The notes: a model not told the origin generated them from the letters alone. DNA of 64,000 bases from Chenopodium formosanum (GCA_024500155.1 CM044874.1:40618384-40682383), one strand, 5' to 3'. Positions 10,601 to 20,615 are shown, counted from the first letter of the stretch. Program-made: numbers and translations.

Positions 10601-13512
10601 TGAAACCTCTACCTTTGGGCTTGAGGTATGCATTTCTTGGTCCCAACGAGTCTTTCCCCGTGATTGTAAATTCTAATCTTACGGAGGAGCAAACCTCTCT
10701 CTTGATCAATGTTTTGAGAAATCACAAAAAAGCTTTGGGTTATACTATTGATGATATCAAGGGTATAAGTCCATCTTTATGTATGCACAAAATTGATCTA
10801 GAGGGAGATGCCAAACCCGTCAGGCAAAGGCAAAGGAAGCTTAACCCTTCCATGCAAGAGGTTGTACGGAAAGAAGTGGCTAAGCTTCTTGATGCGGGAA
10901 TTATTTACCCAATTGCTCATAGTGATTGGGTATCTCCCGTGCAAGTTGTGCCTAAGAAAGGGGGCATGACGGTAGTGAAAAATGATCATGATCAACTAGT
11001 ACCCACTAGACTTGTTACCGGTTGGCGCATGTGTATTGACTATCGCCAACTTAACACAAGTACATGCAAAGATCATTTTCCACTACCGTTCATTGATCAA
11101 ATATTGGAAAGGCTTACAAAGCATTCCTTCTATTGTTTCCTTGATGGTTACTCGGGATTTTTCCAAATCCCAATTGACCCTAAGGATCAAGAGAAGACAA
11201 CTTTCACATGCCCCTACGGTACTTATGCGTATCGTAGGATGCCTTTCGGGCTTTGTAATGCCCCCGCAACATTCCAACGTTGCATGATGTCCATTTTCAG
11301 TGATATGATTGAGGATGAGATAGAAGTCTTCATGGATGACTTCTCCGTTGGAGGAGCCACCTATGAAGATTGTCTATCTAATTTATCTCGTTGCTTAGAA
11401 AGGTGTGAGAGGGCTAACCTCGTGTTGAATTGGGAAAAGTGCCACTTTATGGTCGAAAGTGGGATTGTTCTTGGGCACAAAATTTCCCATGCCGGCATTG
11501 AGGTCGATAGAGCCAAGGTTGAGGTCATCGAAAAACTTCCTCCCCCCACCAACGTGAGGGAAGTGAGGTCTTTTCTTGGCCATGCCGGGTTCTATCGGCG
11601 CTTTATTAAAGATTTTTCAATGATCGCTAAGCCTCTCACATCCCTATTGCAACAGGATAAGGAGTTTGTGTTTGATGATGCTTGTCATGAGTCCTTTTGT
11701 AGGTTGAAAGATGCCCTTTGCACCGCTCCTATTGTCCAAGGTCCGGATTGGTCTCTTTCATTTGAGCTCATGTGCGATGCAAGCGACGAGGCCATTGGAT
11801 CGGTTCTTGGACAACGAAAGAATGGAAAACTTCATGTCATACATTATTTGTCTAAAACTCTCAATGATGCCCAACGAAACTACACAACTACCGAGAAGGA
11901 GTTCCTAGCGGTTATCCATTCATTCGAGAAGTTTAGAACCTACCTCATTGGTTCTAAGACAATTGTGTATACCGACCACTCGGCTCTCAAATATTTGATA
12001 GGGAAGAAGGAAGCTAAACCAAGGTTGTTGAGATGGGTTTTAGTCCTCCAAGACTTCGATTATGAGATGAGAGACAAGAAGGGAGCCGAGAATGTGGTGG
12101 CGGATCACCTCTCAAGGTTGGGCGGTGCAAGGTTTGAAGATGATGGCTTGCCAATAGAGGACGCTCTAAGAGATGATGTGCTTTATGTCCTTGAAGTGAA
12201 ATCGGAGCCTTGGTATGCGGATATTGTGAATTACTTAGCTTGTAGTGCCATACCACCAGATTTCGCTTCACAACAACGTCGAAAACTCAAGCACGAGGCC
12301 AAGAGATACATTTGGGATGATCCCATTTTATTGAAAAGAGGGGTCGATGGTTTGTTGAGGAGATGCGTCCCCAACGACGAGGTTCAAAGTGTTCTCCATA
12401 TGTGCCACTCTTCTCCTTGTGGTGGGCATATGAGTGCTCAAAAGACCGCCTCAAAGGTCCTTCAATCTATGCTCTTTTGGCCTTCTCTATTCAAGGATGC
12501 GTGGATATTTGTCAAAACTTGTGATAGATGTCAACGGATGGGGAATATTTCTAGAAGGGATGAAATGCCGCAAAATCCCATCCTTGAGCTTGAAGTTTTT
12601 GATGTGTGGGCTATAGACTTCATGGGCCCTTTCATTTCTTCACATGGGAACAAGTATATTTTGGTCGCCGTTGACTATGTATCTAAGTGGGCGGAGGCCG
12701 TGGCTTCTCCAACGAATGACTCTAAGGTGGTGGTCGACCTTTTCAAAAGGGTGATCTTCCAGAGATTTGGTGTTCCAAGAGCAATAATTAGTGATGGGGG
12801 ATCGCATTTCAAGCACCACACCTTCGTTCGACTACTTGATAAATATGGGGTTTCTCACAAGCGAGGGCTTGCATACCACCCTCAAACGAGTGGCCAAGCG
12901 GAGGTCACCAATAGAGAGCTCAAGGTGATTTTGGAGAAGACGGTTGCTAGGACAAGGAAGGATTGGTCCTCCAAACTTATTGATTCACTATGGGCTTATA
13001 GGACCGCCTTCAAAACCCCAATAGGGACCACTCCCTACAAGCTTGTCTATGGGAAAAATTGTCATTTGCCCGTGGAGATGGAGCATCGAACGCATTGGGC
13101 AATCAAGCAAATCAACTTTGATCTCCATAGTGCGGGTGAGCAAAGGCTTCTAGAGCTACATGAGTTAGAGGAGTTGAGGATGAATGCCTACGATAGCGCA
13201 AGCATGTATAAGGCGCGGACTAAGGCTTGGCACGATGCTCAAATTGTCAAGAAGGCATTCGTCAAAGGCCAAAAGGTCCTCCTATTCAACTCTCGCTTGA
13301 AGCTTTTCCCGGGCAAACTTAGGTCAAGATGGAGTGGGCCGTACATTGTCACGGAAGTGTTTCCCTATGGAGCCTACGAAATTTCCCAAGACGGCCACTC
13401 CCCTTTCAAAGTCAACGGTCACCGTCTCAAGCCCTATCATGAAGGATTCCCAAGTGATGAACCAGTTTCTGTGACACTTCTTGATGTGCATCGTCAATTC
13501 GACCCTCCTTGA
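7624..13512 (+). CDS. Gag-Pol polyprotein of element 1 (Athila-like), intact
   Basis: The 1962-aa polyprotein packages and copies the element. The start is ATG 7624, the first in this frame after the leader. Domains in order: gag capsid at about residues 130-260 (with the PHHG-type helix end); a zinc-knuckle-like CX2CX4HX4C at about 375-389; an N/G/Q-rich stretch at about 420-520; an aspartic protease with the CDLGAS active site near 784; reverse transcriptase with MCIDYR near 1136 and FMDD in place of YxDD near 1235; RNase H (CDAS near 1385, TEKEFLAV, YTDHSAL, VADHLSRL); an integrase HHCC zinc domain (about 1590-1640); and the DDE triad D-D-E at about 1663, 1724 and 1764. There is no stop or frameshift, and gag and pol are fused in one frame. 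Functionality is likely but untested. Confidence 0.95.
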   Translation: MNRGRTRSRSLIPIDPELERSLSLLRREARARSRNSRTLTRGVRELEDTPPSSPSSEELDSPKSSSNSEINPFSAYKFESKEGSKMGENMPLSRLGAPEAFRAQSGILTPTTQANNFEIKPNLIALIERKQFSGGKFESPHEHLKEFEKYCDTIKANGVTQEYIRLKMFPFSLIGRGLEWLEKEVPPNSLTTWDQVTTAFLRRFYNHRKTAEARSLIQGFRQKSGESLSAAWERYKELQRQCPHHGIPKYQLIHTFYGGLTPQGRTSLDAAAGGPIMNKGEHEVECIIEEAAKHYDDWYEGERDATSSKGVYALEQANAINNLSTQISKMTKKMDELMKERPNPHGNISPSTKGGNGMDTSSPSSYNTMPQGCMFCSNCETYDHDTSQCVYACEVQPPSHEHDSNMENVNAMNFAPRMGNVGNLRPNSNQMGNWNQGGNRGWNQNGGGYDNQYHGGGGPSNFNGRSYSNQRGYGNQNQQPNSRYHDHQNQNFGDHGNMGNNQQGIVPNQGTGGNRGQFVPNYAQTNRAPGFHQPQLPPPQQPLQIEAPPIDPVMAKLDALLKMREEDQKKHEEAQKRTNAHMKMLETQIAQLASNSSPSSSSPSSSHIPSQGVNPKPLYAMTTRSGKVVGSDPLIEEEPQEEAELENEGEKPNEPLSVEKEKHVEVLKEKEATPLPLNRQPREEKLPFPQRFVRAKLDAQFGKFLEVIKNLHISVPFVDAMKQMPHYSKFLKDLLSGRRECETVSLTANCSAILSNKLPTKLKDPGNFSIPCSINGIEFDKALCDLGASVSLMPYSVYQKLSVGTLSPTNITLQLADRSVKFPMGKVEDIPLRVGKFTFPVDFYVLEMDEDERIPIILGRPFLATSRAIIDVKEGKISLKIDNDSIEFDLNNVMQQPSSSGECFRVDILDTVLDEFSRSHLHASNDPLESVLLNESKIGTHKEDIQFYEDLLEESKECKGASMEEEAPYIHDLFQVEEREESPNGKGAPKVDLKPLPLGLRYAFLGPNESFPVIVNSNLTEEQTSLLINVLRNHKKALGYTIDDIKGISPSLCMHKIDLEGDAKPVRQRQRKLNPSMQEVVRKEVAKLLDAGIIYPIAHSDWVSPVQVVPKKGGMTVVKNDHDQLVPTRLVTGWRMCIDYRQLNTSTCKDHFPLPFIDQILERLTKHSFYCFLDGYSGFFQIPIDPKDQEKTTFTCPYGTYAYRRMPFGLCNAPATFQRCMMSIFSDMIEDEIEVFMDDFSVGGATYEDCLSNLSRCLERCERANLVLNWEKCHFMVESGIVLGHKISHAGIEVDRAKVEVIEKLPPPTNVREVRSFLGHAGFYRRFIKDFSMIAKPLTSLLQQDKEFVFDDACHESFCRLKDALCTAPIVQGPDWSLSFELMCDASDEAIGSVLGQRKNGKLHVIHYLSKTLNDAQRNYTTTEKEFLAVIHSFEKFRTYLIGSKTIVYTDHSALKYLIGKKEAKPRLLRWVLVLQDFDYEMRDKKGAENVVADHLSRLGGARFEDDGLPIEDALRDDVLYVLEVKSEPWYADIVNYLACSAIPPDFASQQRRKLKHEAKRYIWDDPILLKRGVDGLLRRCVPNDEVQSVLHMCHSSPCGGHMSAQKTASKVLQSMLFWPSLFKDAWIFVKTCDRCQRMGNISRRDEMPQNPILELEVFDVWAIDFMGPFISSHGNKYILVAVDYVSKWAEAVASPTNDSKVVVDLFKRVIFQRFGVPRAIISDGGSHFKHHTFVRLLDKYGVSHKRGLAYHPQTSGQAEVTNRELKVILEKTVARTRKDWSSKLIDSLWAYRTAFKTPIGTTPYKLVYGKNCHLPVEMEHRTHWAIKQINFDLHSAGEQRLLELHELEELRMNAYDSASMYKARTKAWHDAQIVKKAFVKGQKVLLFNSRLKLFPGKLRSRWSGPYIVTEVFPYGAYEISQDGHSPFKVNGHRLKPYHEGFPSDEPVSVTLLDVHRQFDPP

Positions 13513-13523
13513 TCAACTCAAGG

Positions 13524-13572
13524 AACGTCGAGCTAACGACGTTAACCAAAAGCGCTTCCGGGAGGCAACCCG
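13524..13572 (+). other. Tandem hairpin pair just after the pol stop codon (element 1)
   Basis: Hairpin 1 has perfect 7-bp arms AACGTCG (13524-13530) and CGACGTT (13537-13543) around a 6-nt loop. Hairpin 2 is CGGGAGGCAACCCG (13559-13572), with a CGGG/CCCG stem and an AGGCAA loop. The first starts 11 nt after the pol TGA. Element 2 has the same arrangement at 47388-47435, where hairpin 2 is sequence-identical and hairpin 1 differs in sequence but still pairs. The function is unknown. Possible roles are RNA processing or a splice-site context, translation reinitiation, or packaging. Confidence 0.55.
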
Positions 13573-13756
13573 AGTTTCTAACCCTATTATACTTTTTCTT
13601 TTCATGTTGCTTCTATTTTTCCATCTACGACTTTGGATTGTTTGGATTTTTGAGTTTTGATTGTGCTTGGGCTTTAGATATAGTTTGCATCTAGCATGAT
13701 TGTAATGTGTTTAGATGTGTGTTAGATATATTTTTACTTGCGTGATTCTTTATGGA

Positions 13757-14210
13757 AGTTTGGCCGAACCACTTCATGTTCGGTCACTGTAGCAATTTCA
13801 AGGATTTATGGCAACATTCTGCCAAAAACAAAAATATTGGCTTCTGGCAGAAGGTTCGACCGAACCCATGGGAGGTTCGACCGAACTTATACTGTAGTGC
13901 GGCCGAACTTCCCTGGTTCGGTCACTCCTTATTTTTTTGAAATTTCCAGCAACTTTCTGCCAGAATCTGAAAATTTGCAGTTCCAGCATAGGTTCGACCG
14001 AACCCAAGTATGGTTTGACCGAACTTAATTCGTAGTGCGGCCGAACTTCTCTGGGTTCGGTCACTCCTCTCTTTTTGCGATTTTGCTGGAACTTTCTGCC
14101 CGGATTTTAAAATGTAGAGTTTTGGCAATGGTTCGACCGAACCAAAGGGGAGTTCGGCCGAACTTTTACTGTGGTTCGACCGAACATACCCTCGGTTCGG
14201 CCGAACCTAT
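13757..14210. repeat. Internal palindrome-rich tandem repeat (about 138-bp period) between pol and ORF3 of element 1
   Basis: The spacer repeats a block of about 138-139 bp. The marker GTTCGGTCACT begins at 13778, 13916 and 14055 (the last base varies). Each block holds several copies of GGTTCGACCGAAC or TGCGGCCGAACTTC, joined by sequence containing TTTCTGCC. The last part (14130-14210) packs four palindromic units closely, including GGTTCGGCCGAACC near 14194-14207. The word is the same as in the LTR. Such spacers in Tat/Athila elements are known to carry tandem repeats, but the sharing of the LTR palindrome is the notable part. Confidence 0.75.
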
Positions 14211-15114
14211 CTTCAGAATCGAAAAAAAAAATGCTGCCATGTTTTCTATTTTGCTGCATTTTCGTGAATATCACTTCCATATTCGTCACCTACCCCATTC
14301 TTCTCCTTCTCACTCTAAACCTCCATTGCACCTCCCCTTACAACCTTAATTTTCCATCAAAATCACTCCAATCTTCATCCTTTCTCACTTATTTTCCATC
14401 CTTCACTCAACTTTTGCAATCTCTACCAAAAATTCCTACCAAACAAACCCATCTTTCCATTTTCCCCAATTTCAAGGGTTTAAGTGCTTCGGTGTTTTTG
14501 GGTTTTTACTTCCTTCCAATCAATTGTGGTATGTTTGTTCTAGCTTTTGCAAGTTTATTTCTTTAATTTCTTATAGTTTTACCACGTTCTACATATTTAA
14601 GTGTGAATTATGGTATTCTTGAAATTATTAGTAATGACTTGTTTATTTCATGTGGTTCTTTGGATTGACTTGTTGCAATTGATTGGTTGTTCATAGTAGA
14701 ACATGTTCTTATGATGATTATGCATGTTTATCTTGGTTTAATTTTGATCTCAATGTAATTGAGTGTTGATTTCATACTAGGGTATTCATGTTACCATTTT
14801 ATGATTGAGAAATGCATGAGTTGGATGTTATTGGAGATTGTTATTCATGGTTTTGGCTTGATTTTGATGGTTTGATGATTGGATATCATGAAAATAAGGG
14901 GACATCATGCCAAACTTCCCTTAGACCTTGTTAGGACTAATTTAGGAATGACATAGGAATCCTTATTCAAACCTTGGTCCAAATGTATTCAAGCGTGCCT
15001 TGAATTGTATACTCTCAAGCATACACTTTTACCTTGGTTAAGTACTTGGCTTCTTATGTCATTTCCTATCAATTTGTTCTAATGATATGCTCTTGGTGAA
15101 TTTGTAGAACCACG
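14211..15114 (+). other. Non-coding leader upstream of ORF3 (element 1)
   Basis: A pyrimidine-rich stretch (14260-14460) is followed by T-rich sequence without a supported ORF. A 131-codon open frame at 14171-14566 is low-complexity and probably chance. The region would form the 5' leader of an ORF3 mRNA. The exit from the pyrimidine-rich tract could include a splice acceptor, but I cannot identify one. Confidence 0.4.
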
Positions 15115-16776
15115 ATGTTCGGCAAGGGAAAAGGAAAGTCAAAGAGGAAGAGGGTGGGAGAATCCTCAGCAACGCAATTCCCACCTCCTCCCGGCATCAA
15201 CGATCATGGCATTATTGCTCCGGACGAGCAATTTTGGCCTATATATGCATCACTCATCAAGCGTCCGATTAGGTCCACAAGGTTCTTTTGCCCTCAAACT
15301 TTGAGGAAGCTGGGAATATTGGATGAGGTGACCAGGTTGGCTCAAAACTTTGGTTGGGGCGACTTCATCCACCTCCACGCTCACACTTACGAGCGTGTGA
15401 CCTTGGAATTCCTTGCCTCCCTCCGCAAGGAAGTTTTTGAGCCGGAAGATGTCGATGAGGATCCTCAACTCATTATACACTTCAGGATGTTCAACGAGGA
15501 TCACTCTCTAACGGAGAGTGATCTAAATGAGATCTTCTTTTGGCACGCCACTGGCCTTGATCACCCGTCTGAAATGACCTCCTCCCATCGCTTTCCTTAC
15601 AACGAGCAAGAGTGGTGGAGGAGCATCACAAACAAAGATAGGTTCCAAACTAATACCTCAAAGGTCAACAACATCATCCATTTAGCCTTGAGGTATTTTG
15701 TACGGCTTCTACAATACGCCGTGTTCTTCAAAGCCAACCTCGGCTCCATGGTAAAAGACGAGGTTGCTTGCCTATTCTTGGCCGACAATCCTCAACGGCT
15801 AAAATTTCAATGCTCCTCCACCTTTATCCAACGGCTCTTGGATACTAGGGACAACCGTCTAGGTGATGAGATATTTATGGGTGGCATGATTACTATCATT
15901 GCTCTCTCTTTGAAGGGTGGAGCATACAAGGACCAAATTGAATTGCTCCCACCCGTGCACCAAAACCGAGAAGAGCTCACCGACGAGTTCCCTCCCTATG
16001 CTCTATCCATCAGCGCCCTCCGTCGCAGCCGCTTCCTCAATTTCACTACTAGCAAACGCCGTTTTATCCTCCTGGTCGATAGGGAGATCGAATGGTGTGT
16101 CCTCCCGGACCCCGACCTCACTACGGTGGACCACTCCGCTCCTCTCAAATGGAAGATCCCTCAGCAATTCATCCCCAATGAGCTGAGGCGAACTAGAGCC
16201 CGGGGTGGAGCTCCTCAACCTCCACCGGTCCTCCATCAAGAGCAAATCAATCCCCCCCTTAGTGGGGGAGGTGAGGCATCTTCTTCTTCTTCCTTTCCTC
16301 CTTTTGATCTCAATGCCCTTCGTAGTACCCTCGACGATATTCGTCGAGACAATCAAGCTTCCATTGAGCAATGGGGGTACTACGCGAGGGCAAATTATGA
16401 CAATCTTGTGCAAGCGCGCATTCAAGCGCCCTATGTGAACTACCCCTACCACCCTCCTCAAGAGGGTCCGGTCAATCATTGGGGACCCTATGACCCTCAA
16501 CACCCCACCCCCCCTTGCTACGCCTATTGGGAAGGTCCCATTGACCCTACCCAACGCGTTGGCACCCCCCCATACGACCCCTATCGTCCGGGTGGGTGTG
16601 ATCCGTCTTATGACCCGGCATCCGCATCCATCCCCGCTCCTTTTGATGGTGGTTGGGGTGCCCAAGGGTGGCCCTATGAGCACTTTAACCAACCCTTCCA
16701 CCCTTTCATGGACACTCCCGGGTTTGATCCTAACAACCCCCCTCAACCTAGTGGGCGAGGAGATGATAACCAGTGA
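15115..16776 (+). CDS. ORF3 protein of element 1 (Athila ORF1-family-like), unknown function
   Basis: This 553-aa protein is encoded downstream of pol, where some Athila elements carry an envelope-like ORF. The start ATG 15115 opens a basic N-terminus (GKGKGKSKRKR). Residues of about 40-330 are a globular region resembling the plant 'Athila retrotransposon ORF-1' type, with the pattern TRFFCPQTLRKLGI then a DFIHLHAHTYERVTLEFL block. The C-terminal part (about 385-553) is Pro/Tyr/Gly-rich and disordered-looking. I see no signal peptide and no membrane segment, so an envelope role is not supported. A diverged, frameshifted homologue lies at 48233-49795 in element 2. The ORF is intact here, suggesting recent selection. 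Its biochemical function is not known. Confidence 0.75.
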   Translation: MFGKGKGKSKRKRVGESSATQFPPPPGINDHGIIAPDEQFWPIYASLIKRPIRSTRFFCPQTLRKLGILDEVTRLAQNFGWGDFIHLHAHTYERVTLEFLASLRKEVFEPEDVDEDPQLIIHFRMFNEDHSLTESDLNEIFFWHATGLDHPSEMTSSHRFPYNEQEWWRSITNKDRFQTNTSKVNNIIHLALRYFVRLLQYAVFFKANLGSMVKDEVACLFLADNPQRLKFQCSSTFIQRLLDTRDNRLGDEIFMGGMITIIALSLKGGAYKDQIELLPPVHQNREELTDEFPPYALSISALRRSRFLNFTTSKRRFILLVDREIEWCVLPDPDLTTVDHSAPLKWKIPQQFIPNELRRTRARGGAPQPPPVLHQEQINPPLSGGGEASSSSSFPPFDLNALRSTLDDIRRDNQASIEQWGYYARANYDNLVQARIQAPYVNYPYHPPQEGPVNHWGPYDPQHPTPPCYAYWEGPIDPTQRVGTPPYDPYRPGGCDPSYDPASASIPAPFDGGWGAQGWPYEHFNQPFHPFMDTPGFDPNNPPQPSGRGDDNQ

Positions 16777-16821
16777 TGCTGTGGGAACTTTTCCCTTCCC
16801 CCCGATCTTCTCACTTGTCAC

Positions 16822-16860
16822 TTTTGCTCGGGACGAGCAAAAGAATAGTGTGGGGGAGGA
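16822..16860 (+). other. Hairpin plus internal PPT-like tract after ORF3 (element 1)
   Basis: Perfect 9-bp arms TTTTGCTCG (16822-16830) and CGAGCAAAA (16834-16842) flank a GGA loop. The PPT-like GTGTGGGGGAGGA (about 16849-16860) follows. This duplicates the layout of the true 3' PPT at 19105-19142, with compensatory changes in the stem. It lies 46 nt after the ORF3 stop. It may be a second plus-strand priming site or an RNA signal, which is inference. Confidence 0.5.
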
Positions 16861-18386
16861 TGTCCTTTTGGTTGGTTGAAGTGTACATAGGAAGGTAGGA
16901 TGGTAGGGTAGTTGCTTGCACATAGGGAGGATAGTGAGGATAGTGGCTTTGTGGTATTGATGTGGCGTTGTGGCGGTGGTGATGATGTTGGTGATGTTGT
17001 GATGGTGATGTGATGAGATGGTGATGTTTTATGATTATTGATGTGATGATGATGATGATGTTTTATGGTTATTTTTGCTGATTTCTGATGATTTTCTTTG
17101 ATGATCCCCGAGTCTTTGTAGGTGGAGATGCTCCCGAAAAAAAAAAAATCCAAATTTCCCGAAACTCCAAATCCCCTTAATCCAAACTTTGTAGATAGCT
17201 TTTTATTAATTTTTCTTCTTTTTGTTTGATTCTTTAGTCTTTTTCTCTGTTTTCTAACCTTTTCTTGTTTTGTTGTAGTCTCTTTTGTTTGGCTCACCTT
17301 TATTGAAGCTTGAAGCGGAGATGTAGGACGTTAAGGAGCAGCACTAGCTCCCTTGGTGAGATTGGATATATTACCTTGTCCTATATTTCAAGCGGCATTC
17401 GGTGAGACCTTTCCTCTCTTTCTTTTTCTTTTTCTTTGAGTGCTTAGTTTAGGTCTAGTTTAGGAAGAGTTGAATGGTTCGAGGTTGATTGATTTTGGTT
17501 CCAAGGAACCTGGGATCGTTGATGTTGATATCAACGATCGCTTGTACGTCGATTGGGATTTATTTGATTTACATGCCTCGATTATGAACCTTTTTAATTT
17601 CTTCCTCCCTTTTGTGTGTTTTTCTTGTTCTCTTTTGTGTAACGAGCATGACTAAGACAAGTTGAAACATTTTTGATGTGGATTTGCTCATTCATTTGGA
17701 TTCAAGAATTTATGTGCCTTTTTGATGACATGGCTTTGAATGCTTACCTTCCTAGTTGATGAGGGTTTACACGGTTTAAGAATGCTTAAGGTTGAATTAG
17801 ACACATTGTAAGCTAAGGTAGCCCGGTTTAGAACTCTTGATGACGTTTGAACCCCTTAGTTCACGGGAAAGTGGTAAGATGGTGTTGCTCTCCGTAGTGA
17901 ATATGATTCCCTTGGTTGGTATTTGCTTATTTTTATCCCGTGTGAGCGTCATTTGTTCTAGCCTTCATCACTCTTGTGAGCGGCGTTTTGGATCCTTAAC
18001 TATGCATGTCTTAATCTTTGTGTTGGTAGTTAGCTCCCGAGATCGTGACCAAAAAACTTTAAAGGAGGAAGAGGGCATTTCTTCTCATTTTTCTTTGTTT
18101 TCTTTGTGTTTTGTTACAAATTTGGTTTTCATTTTTACATCCACCCACTTGCTAACCAACTTGGGCCTCATTCCCCTTTCTTGATCTAGCCATATTACAA
18201 ACCTATCGGCCTATGTTCTACCAACCCTTGTAGTTAGTAAAGCATTGGTTTTTGAGGTACGAATTCGAGAGTGTTGGTTTTAGAGCAAGAAAGTTGTGAA
18301 TATTGGTTCAAGTGAGATTTTGGAAGTTATTCATGAAAGGAAATATTTGCAAAAAGTTTGTGAGGAAGGATGCAACGTATGAAGTT

Positions 18387-18429
<43 letters not shown>

Positions 18430-19104
18430 AGAGAAAAAAAAAGGGGGAAGGAAGAGGAAGAGGAAATGATGAGAGAAATGAAGTAATGTTATGAAATTTT
18501 GTATTGAAGGTTGTAATTTGAATTTAGGGTCAATTCTTAGGTGGTTCTTGAGAGATGGCCACTCTTTTGCTTCACTTAGGATTTGCCACAAAATTTTTTT
18601 TTTTTTTCAAATTAATTCCCAACCTTAACCCTTAGCCATGACATTACAACCCAAGTTAAGACCCTTGGACTTGGAGAAGTGCGGTCAAAGAACGGTGGAG
18701 GGAGATAAATTTCAACCCTATGGAAAGAGTGTGCATAGTTGAGATGTCGGGATAACCTCATGACTCCACAATAAATTTCTTTTTCCGGTTCCCTCGAGGA
18801 ACCATGAGGAGCTAACTTGGGGATGATTTGAAGCTAGTGGAGAGAACGCGGACCGTCTTAGTTGGAGCTAGGGCAGAGGATGAAATCATTAGTTCTCTAC
18901 GCTTAGCTTAGGTTTGTCTCCCTCAACCATGAGCATCTTAGAACGTGTTCCCCCTCTTTGAGTTGAGAAAAGTAAGCATTATTTGATTCATGTCCCTATG
19001 TTAGAGTCCATTTGGAGCATTTCCCATCGTGAAACTTGATTGATTTTCTTAACCCTTGTCATATTATGCTTGTTGTGTGTGTTGCCTTTTTGTTTTAGTA
19101 TTCC
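16861..19104 (+). other. Long non-coding 3' region of element 1
   Basis: There is no supported gene. It includes a GATGAT-type simple repeat around 16970-17060 and an A-run of about 39 bases (18388-18426) followed by a GA-rich tract. The segment is typical of the non-coding tail of Athila/Tat elements. Short open frames here lack any recognisable domain. Confidence 0.6.
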
Positions 19105-19142
19105 TTGCTTGAGGACAAGCAAAAGGCAAGTGTGGGGGATTT
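19105..19142 (+). other. Element 1 3' polypurine tract with preceding hairpin
   Basis: Arms TTGCTTG (19105-19111) and CAAGCAA (19116-19122) surround an AGGA loop. AAGGCAAGTGTGGGGGATTT then abuts the 3' LTR (TGATGAG at 19143). The G-run is the plus-strand primer site. A GGACAAGC-type motif just before the PPT is also present in element 2 (51620-51627). Confidence 0.75.
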
Positions 19143-20615
19143 TGATGAGTGGCATTTATGCCACTCTTTTATCCTTTTTCTCTAAGGATTCTCCCCTCGT
19201 TTGCACTTGTTTGGCCCTCTTTCTAAGCATTTTTACTTAGTTTTGCTTTCTCTTTTCTTTCTCCTTTATCCTCCCTTTTCTTAGTCTTCCCGCTTTGTTC
19301 TTACTGTGCTTTTCATGCTTATGCTTTGTAGGAACCATCGAGATTTTCAAGAGGAGGAAGCTAAGCTCAAAGGAGGCTAGAGGAAGCATGATTCAGAAGA
19401 GGTTCGGCCGAACCTCCTGATGGTGTGGCCGAACCAAGGTGTGGCCGAACCTGCTCAGTGGTTCGGCCGAACTTCGAGGCAGGGGCAAGATGAAAATCGG
19501 CAGTTTTGCAGGAGTGGGCGAACCGCAGGAGTTCGACCAGACCAGGATCAGGGAGGTTCGACCGAACCTACCCATGGTGCGGCCGAACCTACCCTGTAGT
19601 CCGGCCGAACCTTCCCATTTGTTCGGTCGGACCTCTCCTTTTGTCAGCTGACTCTGTACGGACTATATAAGCCCCTTTTTTAGAACGTTTTGGGGGATTA
19701 ACTTAGTTTTAATTTTCTACATTTTTAGCTTAATCTAGAGAGAGAAACTTCATTAGTAGAGAGAGAAAGTGTGGATTTCTATTGATGAACTTGGATATTG
19801 AAGAAGGAGCTTGATTGAACCTTTGTAAATCTTCATCTTCAATGAATGAGCAATCTCTTACTCTCTCTCTTTACTTTTGTATCTAGTTTTGTTTGCTTAT
19901 TTTGATTTTCCTTCTTTGCTTATTGATCATGTTGATGCTTATTGATTTGATGATTGAAATTGTCTTCAATATGATTTGTGAGTAGTCACCTAGCCAAGGG
20001 TGTGGGGATGGTGTAGTTGTTAATTGATTCATGCTTATGATGTTGGGGGTTATGTTAATGGTGATTAAAGTCTTTGTATGCTTGATATTCTTTGGTCTTT
20101 CTTGCAAGTGCACATTGTTAGTTGATCAAAGATGAGTCTTTACTAACAAGTAACGGAAGTTGACTTAGTTGAGATTCATTACTATCGATAATTCTTTGTT
20201 TGCACCTTCTAATATATGGTTCTAATGTGGAAGCATAGAGACCATGTTAGGAGAAATCGATTAACCCCGGAAGGCGGTCAGATTGAGCTTTATTTCGATA
20301 TTCTTGCATGCTTAGTTTACCATTGCTTTGCTTCTGTGTCATTGCATGATCAAGTGACATCTACATCTACCCACTTCCCTTGGTGTTTAGTTATATTGGT
20401 CTTTAATCATTCTTAATCCTTAGTTTAATCTCTTAGTTATTCATACTTCTTGTCCCGAGATAGCTTAAAGTCTTAAGTAGTGAATGCGGTGTTTATGCAT
20501 GTCTCCCTGTGGTTCGACCCCTCTATTTACCCTATACACGTATTAGGTTGGTAGAGCGTTATAAATTAATTTGACTTAGGTGTAGTCGCTCAACGACACG
20601 ATTATTCCCTTGTCA
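19143..20615 (+). repeat. Element 1 3' LTR
   Basis: The 1473-bp copy of 6019-7491 differs at only about five sites. It carries the same palindrome array at 19399-19639 and TATA box at 19664-19670. It ends TGTCA, followed by the target duplication GTTGT (20616-20620). Confidence 0.95.

Larger units (their letters stand above)
6019..20615 (+). mobile_element. Element 1: Athila-like Ty3/gypsy LTR retrotransposon, young and apparently complete
   Basis: Two 1473-bp LTRs (6019-7491 and 19143-20615) begin TGATGAG and end TGTCA. They are flanked by the 5-bp duplication GTTGT (6014-6018 and 20616-20620). A tRNA-Asp-type PBS follows the 5' LTR, and a purine-rich PPT precedes the 3' LTR. Inside are one uninterrupted 1962-codon gag-pol ORF, a palindrome-rich spacer, a 553-codon ORF3 and a 2.3-kb non-coding 3' region. 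By eye I count about five mismatches between the LTRs, so insertion is recent. The tRNA-Asp PBS, the long spacer and the ORF3 type place it in the Athila group. It landed 34 bp after the stop codon of the Helitron RPA-like gene. Confidence 0.93.

Noticed and set aside
15115..16776. Envelope (env-like) gene downstream of pol in element 1
   Set aside because: Position fits, but the protein has no signal peptide, no membrane segment and no cleavage-site pattern. I call it an Athila ORF1-family-like ORF3 instead.
18388..18426. Poly(A) run as evidence of a processed retrocopy
   Set aside because: It lies inside the non-coding tail of element 1 with no adjacent cDNA-like gene and no target duplication of its own.
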